From Actinomycetota bacterium (GTDB lineage: Bacteria; Actinomycetota; UBA4738), in NCBI GenBank assembly GCA_005885025.1, contig VAYC01000131.1, forward strand, positions 1 to 5,709: 5,709 nt of DNA, read 5' to 3'. How positions within the stretch are numbered: position 1 is the first letter of the stretch; each line of letters opens with the position of its first letter. Under the pieces are notes generated by a model. That model had not been told where the DNA came from, searched no databases, and saw only the letters and a list, made by a program, of their open reading frames with translations. Of the stretch, positions 1 through 4,610 are shown piece after piece. The position numbers and the translations under genes are program-made.

Positions 1-756
1 GTGAGGAACGGTCCCGAGCTCGATGACGCGGCTTCGAACCTCGGCCGGAGTCCCGTCGAGCGCGCTTCGCTCCGGCCCCTCCCCGGCCACCAGGAGGTAC
101 AGGTCAGGATGTTGTGGGGCGAGCCGGGCGAAGGCTGCGATGGCGACCTGCAGACCCTTGCGCGGTTCCAGACGGCCCACGAACAGCATCCTCCGCCCCG
201 GGGGCAGCGCGAGCGGCTTCGCGTTCCGGAAGGCTTCCACGTCGACCCCGTTGGGGATCACCCGCACGTCCGCGTCCGGGCCGACGTGCCGCCGGAGGAA
301 CTTCGCGCTGGCCTGCGACACCCCCACCCACACAGCCGGTCGCTTCCACACTCGCGCGAACGCCCGAGAGAACAGGTCAAACAGCACCGACCGTTCGAAG
401 TAGGTGTGGGACACCGCGACCACAGGCGCTGTCGCCTCGATGGTGGCGAAGAACCCTGTGCTCGGGGAGAAGGGTTCGTGTGCATGCACGACGTCGGGCC
501 CGAACTGCGCCATCGCTCGGCGGATGCGAGCCCGGCTCCGAGGGTCGGGGCAGACGGGCGCCACCGAGCCGTTGAACGGGATCCTGAAGGGACGACCCAC
601 GATGACCACGTCGGGATCGGAGGGCTGGGCCCATCCCGGCGCCAGGATCAGCGTCTGGTGGCCACGGGCCCGCAGGCAGGCGGCGAGCTGCCGGACGTGG
701 GTCTGCACGCCGCCGGGGGCGTCCCAGGCATACGGGCAGGCCAGAGCGACCTTCAC
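1..756 (-). CDS. pimA: Phosphatidylinositol alpha-mannosyltransferase PimA (GT4), C-terminus cut by window edge
   Basis: PimA transfers mannose from GDP-mannose to the 2-position of the inositol of phosphatidylinositol at the cytoplasmic face of the membrane, giving PIM1, the first step of PIM/LM/LAM synthesis. The 252 codons present resemble mycobacterial PimA along their length. They begin with a Rossmann strand followed by PYAWDAPGGVQTHV (residues 8-21, glycine-rich acceptor/GDP loop). PFNGSV follows, then HAHEP (91-95) and a SHTYF segment whose His117 matches the acceptor-site His of PimA. IPNGVD (167-172) and the C-terminal-domain entry FVGRLEPRKG (192-201) come next, with Arg195 and Lys200 in the usual nucleotide-sugar-phosphate positions. 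The family is about 375-385 residues, so roughly a third is missing, including the EX7E motif. The GTG start is chosen from family alignment and an AAGGGGAGG Shine-Dalgarno 5 bases upstream. It is the third gene of the pgsA-patA-pimA run and probably cotranscribed. A related GT4 enzyme is possible, but context and motifs favour PimA. Confidence 0.9.
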   Translation of the reverse strand, partial: MKVALACPYAWDAPGGVQTHVRQLAACLRARGHQTLILAPGWAQPSDPDVVIVGRPFRIPFNGSVAPVCPDPRSRARIRRAMAQFGPDVVHAHEPFSPSTGFFATIEATAPVVAVSHTYFERSVLFDLFSRAFARVWKRPAVWVGVSQASAKFLRRHVGPDADVRVIPNGVDVEAFRNAKPLALPPGRRMLFVGRLEPRKGLQVAIAAFARLAPQHPDLYLLVAGEGPERSALDGTPAEVRSRVIELGTVPH

Positions 757-761
757 GGCCG

Positions 762-770
762 CCTCCCCTT
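762..770 (-). promoter_or_regulatory. Strong Shine-Dalgarno of pimA overlapping the patA stop
   Basis: On the minus strand AAGGGGAGG lies 5 bases before the pimA GTG (756-754). Its first base is the last base of the patA TGA (772-770). It fixes the pimA start and suggests that ribosomes finishing patA feed pimA initiation. Confidence 0.75.
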
Positions 771-1735
771 CACGGCTGAGACGGCCCGGCCCCGTTCTCC
801 CACGCAGGCTGGAACATATGCCAGTCCTGCGGGGCGGCGGCGATGGACCGCTCGAAGCCGGCAGCGATGAGGTTCGTGAGGACGGTGACGTCCTGGCGCA
901 TCACGCCGCTCCGTTCGATCTCCAGGGGCGGGTCGATCACCGCGTGCCACCCCTCGGCGGTCGTGAACACGGCGCTCACGCACAGCGGCGCCCCCGTGCT
1001 GAGGGACAGCAAGGCCGGGCCGGCCGGAAGCAGTCGCCGGGCCCCGAACATCTCGACCTCGACGCCTCGCCCGGCCAGGTCGCGGTCGGCGACCAGAGTG
1101 ATGACCCTGTTCTCGGCGAGCAGCCGAACCAGGGTCTCGGCGGGCCGGGAACCCGCGGCCAGTGGCACGATCCCCATTCCCAGCGCCCGGCGGTGCCGAA
1201 GGAAGAGCTCGAACACCGAACGCGGCTTCAGCTCCTCGGCCACCGCTGTCATGCGGTAGCCGTTGAGGCTCAGCCAGTGACCGGCCGCGTCCCAGTTCCC
1301 CATGTGGGGCAGGGCCAGCACGATCCCCCGACCGTGCTCGAGGGCGCGGTCGATGTGCTCTCTCCCCGCGATGGAGAAGCGTCGGTTCACTTCGTCGGGA
1401 GGCATCGTGCGCAGAGCGAACGTCTCATACCAGTACCGCGTGTAGAGGCGGAAGCATTCCCTGGTCCCGCTCTGCACGAGCGGCGACTCCGGTGGATGAC
1501 CGAGAACCTTCGACAGATTGCCTGCCACGATGTCACGCTGGCCCTCGGCTCGGGCGTAGTACGCGTGGAAGTACAGGTTCGCCAGAGCCAGCCCCACTCT
1601 CCGGGGGAGTCGCATCCCCAGCCATTCCGCCGCGCGCATCGCCAAGAACACCGAGCGGTCGGAGGCTCCGATCCCCGGCGGACGCTCGGCCGGGCGGATC
1701 GGCTCGACGCGGCCGGGGGCCGCCTCTACCGTCAC
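770..1735 (-). CDS. patA: PIM acyltransferase PatA (LpxL/HtrB-like lysophospholipid acyltransferase family)
   Basis: PatA transfers a fatty acyl group, usually palmitoyl, from acyl-CoA to the 6-position of the mannose that PimA added; it is a peripheral membrane protein of the inner leaflet. The 321-residue product has the family's HX4D catalytic motif in ALPHMGNWD (His144, Asp149). ADRDLAGRGVEVEMFG follows (216-231), where a Glu probably supplies the second catalytic residue, and the C-terminal PQDWHMFQPAW (302-312) is typical of actinobacterial PatA. Length fits the family (about 300-320). The GTG start at 1735 overlaps the pgsA TGA as GTGA, which points to translational coupling, since no good Shine-Dalgarno is visible. 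The first 28 residues are proline-rich, and homology becomes recognisable only near residue 29. Starts at Val29 (1651) or Met33 (1639) are therefore alternatives. Identity is well supported by the position between pgsA and pimA; acyl specificity is inferred. Confidence 0.9.
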   Translation of the reverse strand: MTVEAAPGRVEPIRPAERPPGIGASDRSVFLAMRAAEWLGMRLPRRVGLALANLYFHAYYARAEGQRDIVAGNLSKVLGHPPESPLVQSGTRECFRLYTRYWYETFALRTMPPDEVNRRFSIAGREHIDRALEHGRGIVLALPHMGNWDAAGHWLSLNGYRMTAVAEELKPRSVFELFLRHRRALGMGIVPLAAGSRPAETLVRLLAENRVITLVADRDLAGRGVEVEMFGARRLLPAGPALLSLSTGAPLCVSAVFTTAEGWHAVIDPPLEIERSGVMRQDVTVLTNLIAAGFERSIAAAPQDWHMFQPAWENGAGPSQP

Positions 1736-2334
1736 CCGGTCGTTCCGCGGGGGCTCGGCGAGCGTCGTTCCTGGGCGGCCACGTTCCACGCTCGAACCGC
1801 TGCAGCCGCCACGGTCAGCACGACGAACGCCCACAACGCGGCTTCGAGCCACCCCGTCAACAGTCCGAAGACGAGGGTCGCGTAGCGCGTGGCACGGTAG
1901 GCCAGGTTCTCGGTCCCCCGATACCCGAGGGCTTCGCCTCGGGCCCGCTCGTACGAGGCCACATAGGAAGCCCCCAGCCCGACCAGCGCCAGGAACGCGT
2001 CGACGTTGGATCCGGACCGAGTCACCCATGCCAGTGGCACCAGCACGCACGCATCGAACACGCGGTCCAGCGTCCCGTCAGCGAAGCGCTCGGCGTGTCT
2101 GGTGGGTTCGACCCGCGAGGCCGGATCCATCCAGTCGACCCCTTCGGCTCTCGCTCCGAACGCCGCGACGAGCAGGGCCGCCGACGCGCCCAACGCGGGA
2201 ATGGTTGCCAGCAACCGGTGCCGCGTCAGGATCAGCGCGGCCGTGCCCGCGGAGAGCGCGGCTGATGCCGCCAGGACCAACAGGCGACGCTTCCCTCGGC
2301 CCAGCGCCTCCCCGAAGGGCGGCTGACCAACCAC
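1732..2334 (-). CDS. pgsA: PgsA-like CDP-alcohol phosphatidyltransferase (phosphatidylinositol phosphate synthase) with relaxed signature
   Basis: By position and similarity this should join CDP-diacylglycerol to inositol-1-phosphate, giving phosphatidylinositol phosphate, the precursor of the lipid that PimA uses. The 200-residue product, close to the usual 200-220, is strongly hydrophobic with several membrane segments (about 18-36, 41-60, 95-105, 112-126, 151-180). The second half is convincing: ADGTLDRVFDA (85-95) matches the LDxxxDR part of the signature, and SYERARGEALGYRG (127-140) matches the SYxKARAEAxGxRG of mycobacterial PgsA1. The usual DxxDGxxAR becomes DWMDPASR (67-74). All four signature aspartates can be aligned (67, 70, 86, 90), but the Gly after the second Asp is Pro, the spacing before Arg is one short, and the Gly of GxxxD is Glu82. 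The N-terminus is also shorter and less conserved than in PgsA1. The GTG start is the first one available in frame and may be leaderless. Genomic context supports the call; whether it is fully active is uncertain. Confidence 0.75.
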   Translation of the reverse strand: MVGQPPFGEALGRGKRRLLVLAASAALSAGTAALILTRHRLLATIPALGASAALLVAAFGARAEGVDWMDPASRVEPTRHAERFADGTLDRVFDACVLVPLAWVTRSGSNVDAFLALVGLGASYVASYERARGEALGYRGTENLAYRATRYATLVFGLLTGWLEAALWAFVVLTVAAAAVRAWNVAAQERRSPSPRGTTG

Positions 2335-2341
2335 GCGGGCG

Positions 2342-2369
2342 AGCGTACCATCCGTCTGTCCGGGCCAAG
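2342..2369 (-). promoter_or_regulatory. pgsA: Candidate leaderless promoter for the pgsA-patA-pimA operon
   Basis: Read on the minus strand, TACGCT (2347-2342) fits the actinobacterial TANNNT -10 pattern and ends 7 bases before the GTG at 2334. Transcription would then begin at or next to the start codon. A weak -35-like CTTGGC (2369-2364) lies 16 bases upstream. No Shine-Dalgarno is visible before this GTG, which fits a leaderless message. This is prediction from spacing alone. Confidence 0.4.
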
Positions 2370-2383
2370 CCGTTCGATAGAAT
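2355..2383 (+). promoter_or_regulatory. Candidate promoter of the EF-G paralogue
   Basis: TAGAAT at 2378-2383 matches the TATAAT consensus at five of six positions, unusual in such G+C-rich DNA. The -35 region at 17-base spacing (TCTGTC, 2355-2360) is a poor match. Initiation around base 2390 would give a leader of about 50 bases ending in the Shine-Dalgarno before the ATG at 2439. Confidence 0.45.
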
Positions 2384-2404
2384 CGCCGCCCCGGGGGACT
2401 GCTC

Positions 2405-2426
2405 GTTCGAGCTCGGCGGAGCGAAC
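2405..2426 (+). other. Hairpin in the EF-G paralogue leader, abutting the Shine-Dalgarno
   Basis: GTTCG (2405-2409) pairs with CGAAC (2422-2426), and CTC (2412-2414) pairs with GAG (2419-2421). The stem is 8 bp with an AG bulge and a GGCG loop. It ends one base before the ribosome binding site, so it could affect ribosome access, but a structure this small may be incidental. Confidence 0.3.
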
Positions 2427-2435
2427 AGGAAGGGA
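2427..2435 (+). promoter_or_regulatory. Shine-Dalgarno of the EF-G paralogue
   Basis: AGGAAGGGA lies 3 bases before the ATG at 2439, with its AGGA core about 8 bases upstream. It decides the start: the frame stays open upstream to 2028, but there it runs antisense to pgsA and shows no family similarity. Confidence 0.75.
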
Positions 2436-2438
2436 CCG

Positions 2439-4520
2439 ATGAACGTCTACGAGCCAGGCAACATCCGAAACGTCCTCCTCGTCGGCCACAGCGGAGCCGG
2501 GAAGACCACCCTCACCGAGGGGTTGGTGTTCGCGGCCGGCGCGGTCACCAGGATGGGCAAGGTCGAGGACGGCAACACGGTCTCCGACCACGACGCCGAA
2601 GAGATCCGCCGCGGCATCAGCGTGTCTCTGTCGTTGGTCCCGATCGAATGGAGCGGAGTGAAGATCAACGTCATGGACGCCCCCGGGTACGCCGACTTCA
2701 TCGGCGACGTGAAGGGAGCGCTTCGCGCGGCCGACGCATGTGTCTTCGTCGTCTCGGCGGTCGACGGGGTGGAGGTCCAGACCGAGATCGTGTGGGAGTT
2801 GGCAGCCGAGGCCCGCATCCCCCGGGCCGTCTTCGTGAACAAGATCGACCGGGAGCGGGCGTCCTTCGAGCGAACCCTGGGGGGGCTGATCGCCGCGTTC
2901 GGGACGCAGGTGGCCCCCATCCAGCTCCCCATCGGCGAGGAGCACGAGTTCTCTGGAGTGGTGGACCTCCTGACCCGGCGGGCGTACCGGTACGACTCGG
3001 GCCCAAAGGGCGAGGAGGGGGACTGGCCCGAGGACCTCACCGCGAAGGCCGAACCCTACCGAGAGCGGCTGGCCGAGTCTGTGGCCGAGGCCGACGACGC
3101 CCTGCTCGAGAAGTACCTGGAAACGGGAGAGCTCACCGCCGAGGAGATCGTCCGAGGGGTCAAGGCCGGATTGTCAGACGCGAAGTTCTCCCCCGTCCTG
3201 GTTGGGGCGGCCGGCCGGCCGGCCGGCGTGGACCGGCTGGCACAGTTCGTCGTCGAGGCGTTCCCGTCTCCCCTGGACCGGCCGCCGGTCACCGTGATCA
3301 AGAAGGACGGCAGCGAAGAGGAGCGGCTCTGCGAACCGAACGGACCGCTGACGGCGCTCGTGTTCAAGACCGTCTCCGACCCCTACGTGGGGCGCATCAA
3401 CCTGTTTCGTGTTTACAGCGGCCGGATGCGCCCGGACTCGCCCGTCTTCAACGCCACCAAGAGCACAGAGGAGCGCGTGGGGCAGTTATTCACCATGCGG
3501 GGCAAGGATCACGAGACCGTCGCGGAGGTCCCGGCGGGGGACATCGGCGCGGTCGCCAAGCTCACCCACACGGCGACCGGCGACACCCTCTCCGTCAAGT
3601 CCGATCCCGTGACGCTCCCGCCGCTCGATCTCCCCGAACCGCTCCTGGCCATGGCCATCGAACCGAAGACCAAGGGCGACGAAGACAAGCTGTCCACGGC
3701 CCTGGCCCGCGTGCAGGAGGACGACCCCACCCTCAGGGTGGAGCGCTCCTCCGAGACGCACGAGACCGTGATGTACGGGATGGGCGAGGCCCACGTGGAG
3801 ACCATGGTCGAACGGATGAAGCGGAAGTTCGGCGTTGACGTCCTGACCCGGCCGGCGAGGGTCCCCTACAAGGAGACGATCAAGGGCAAGGTCCAGGCAC
3901 AGGGCCGTCACGTCAAGCAGACCGGCGGGCATGGACAGTTCGCCGTCTGCTGGATCGAGGTCGGGCCGATGCCGAGAGGCGGCGGATTCGAGTTCGTCGA
4001 CAAGATCTCCGGCGGGGTGATCCCGAACCAGTTCATCCCGTCGGTGGAGAAGGGCATCGTCAAGGCGATGGCCGACGGCGTGATCACGCCCTATCCCATG
4101 GTGGACGTCCGGGTCACCCTGTACGACGGGAAGTTCCACCCGGTGGACTCCTCGGACATCGCCTTCCAGCTCGCCGGCCAGCTCGCACTCAGGGAGGCTG
4201 CCCAGAAAGTCGGCGTCTCGCTGCTCGAGCCGATCGTGCAGGCCGAGGTGCTGGTCCCTGAGTCCTACACGGGCGAGATCATCGGTGACCTCAACTCGAA
4301 GCGAGGGCGCATCCTCGGCATGGAGTCTGCCGGCGCAGGCAAGCAGCGCATCCGGGCCCTGGTCCCTCACTCAGAGATGACCCGGTACGCCATCGACCTC
4401 CGCTCCATGACCCAGGGGCGGGGAGCCTTCGCCATGACCTTCGATCACTACGACGAGGTCCCCTCCCACCTCGCCGAGAAGGTCGTGGCCGAGGCGCGGA
4501 AGGAAAAGGAAGAAGGGTAG
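2439..4520 (+). CDS. fusA2: Elongation factor G-like GTPase, EF-G2 type
   Basis: This is a complete five-domain EF-G-family translation GTPase (693 residues; EF-G is about 700). It most resembles mycobacterial FusA2/EF-G2 and lies outside an rpsL-rpsG-fusA-tuf operon, so it is probably a paralogue rather than the housekeeping factor. The G domain has P-loop GHSGAGKTT (16-24), switch I RGIS (58-61, Ser for the usual Thr), G3 DAPGYADF (80-87), G4 NKID (134-137) and G5 near VGAA (255-258). Domain II begins near 302, III near 396 (LDLPEPLLAMAIEP), IV near 475 with GGHGQF (496-501) and FHPVDSSDIAF, and V near 595 (LLEP). G3 has Tyr84 where canonical EF-G has the catalytic His of DTPGH, as in FusA2. 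The domain IV tip His is kept (His567). Its role is unknown; from memory, the mycobacterial homologue binds GTP but was reported to lack ribosome-dependent GTPase activity. The ATG is preceded by a good Shine-Dalgarno. Confidence 0.9.
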   Translation: MNVYEPGNIRNVLLVGHSGAGKTTLTEGLVFAAGAVTRMGKVEDGNTVSDHDAEEIRRGISVSLSLVPIEWSGVKINVMDAPGYADFIGDVKGALRAADACVFVVSAVDGVEVQTEIVWELAAEARIPRAVFVNKIDRERASFERTLGGLIAAFGTQVAPIQLPIGEEHEFSGVVDLLTRRAYRYDSGPKGEEGDWPEDLTAKAEPYRERLAESVAEADDALLEKYLETGELTAEEIVRGVKAGLSDAKFSPVLVGAAGRPAGVDRLAQFVVEAFPSPLDRPPVTVIKKDGSEEERLCEPNGPLTALVFKTVSDPYVGRINLFRVYSGRMRPDSPVFNATKSTEERVGQLFTMRGKDHETVAEVPAGDIGAVAKLTHTATGDTLSVKSDPVTLPPLDLPEPLLAMAIEPKTKGDEDKLSTALARVQEDDPTLRVERSSETHETVMYGMGEAHVETMVERMKRKFGVDVLTRPARVPYKETIKGKVQAQGRHVKQTGGHGQFAVCWIEVGPMPRGGGFEFVDKISGGVIPNQFIPSVEKGIVKAMADGVITPYPMVDVRVTLYDGKFHPVDSSDIAFQLAGQLALREAAQKVGVSLLEPIVQAEVLVPESYTGEIIGDLNSKRGRILGMESAGAGKQRIRALVPHSEMTRYAIDLRSMTQGRGAFAMTFDHYDEVPSHLAEKVVAEARKEKEEG
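3209..3226 (+). repeat. GGCC tetranucleotide tract (4.5 units) inside the EF-G paralogue
   Basis: Four and a half tandem GGCC units lie at the codons for Ala-Gly-Arg-Pro-Ala-Gly just after the G5 motif. The tract is in frame here and the gene is intact. Gain or loss of a unit would shift the frame, but high G+C codon use can produce such runs by chance. Confidence 0.8.
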
Positions 4521-4532
4521 GGTTTCCCTCCC
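4515..4532 (+). terminator. Possible hairpin terminator over the EF-G paralogue stop codon
   Basis: GGG-T-AGGG (4515-4522) pairs with CCCTCCC (4526-4532), a 7 bp G+C-rich stem with one bulged T and a TTT loop. The TAG stop (4518-4520) sits inside the stem. No T-rich tract follows, so it would be a non-canonical terminator or an mRNA 3'-end or attenuating structure. Readthrough into the next gene is possible. Confidence 0.35.
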
Positions 4533-4576
4533 GGAACACGTCGACAGATTCGTCACCGTACCGCCACACCTCGGGC

Positions 4577-4599
4577 GTCCGATCCCGTCGACATCGGGC
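4577..4599 (+). other. Hairpin just upstream of the penicillin-binding protein start
   Basis: GTCCGAT (4577-4583) pairs with ATCGGGC (4593-4599), giving 7 bp including one G-T pair, with a 9-base loop containing GTCGAC. It ends 11 bases before the GTG, next to a weak purine stretch AGAAAGA (4601-4607) that may serve as the ribosome site. CGTCGACA from the loop also occurs at 4539-4546. A regulatory role is speculative. Confidence 0.3.
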
Positions 4600-4610
4600 A
4601 AGAAAGACAT

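Larger units (their letters stand above)
2335..2438. other. Divergent intergenic region between pgsA and the EF-G paralogue
   Basis: These 104 bases separate the only divergent gene pair in the window and must hold the promoters for both directions unless one starts within the neighbouring gene. The region contains the two candidate -10 elements annotated separately, a hairpin near its right end, and the EF-G Shine-Dalgarno. No RNA gene or clear operator palindrome was seen. Confidence 0.7.

Noticed and set aside
1..1885. Long plus-strand open frames (1-870, 289 codons; 404-1885, 493 codons) opposite pimA and patA.
   Set aside because: Their products are Arg/Pro/Gly/His-rich and match no family I recognise, while the minus strand encodes clear PimA and PatA with ordered motifs. 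Long antisense open frames are expected at this G+C content.
2335..2352. In-frame codons immediately upstream of the pgsA GTG read D-G-T-L-A-R, which looks like the missing DGxxAR of the CDP-alcohol transferase signature.
   Set aside because: It is tempting, but no start codon precedes it in that frame nearby. Residues further upstream do not form the expected membrane segment, and the downstream aspartates would not be at the right spacing. Probably coincidence; a profile alignment across relatives would settle it.
2028..2438. A 137-codon N-terminal extension of the EF-G paralogue in the same frame.
   Set aside because: It lies antisense to pgsA and through the promoter region, with composition unlike the EF-G body. 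The strong Shine-Dalgarno and family alignment put the start at the ATG at 2439.
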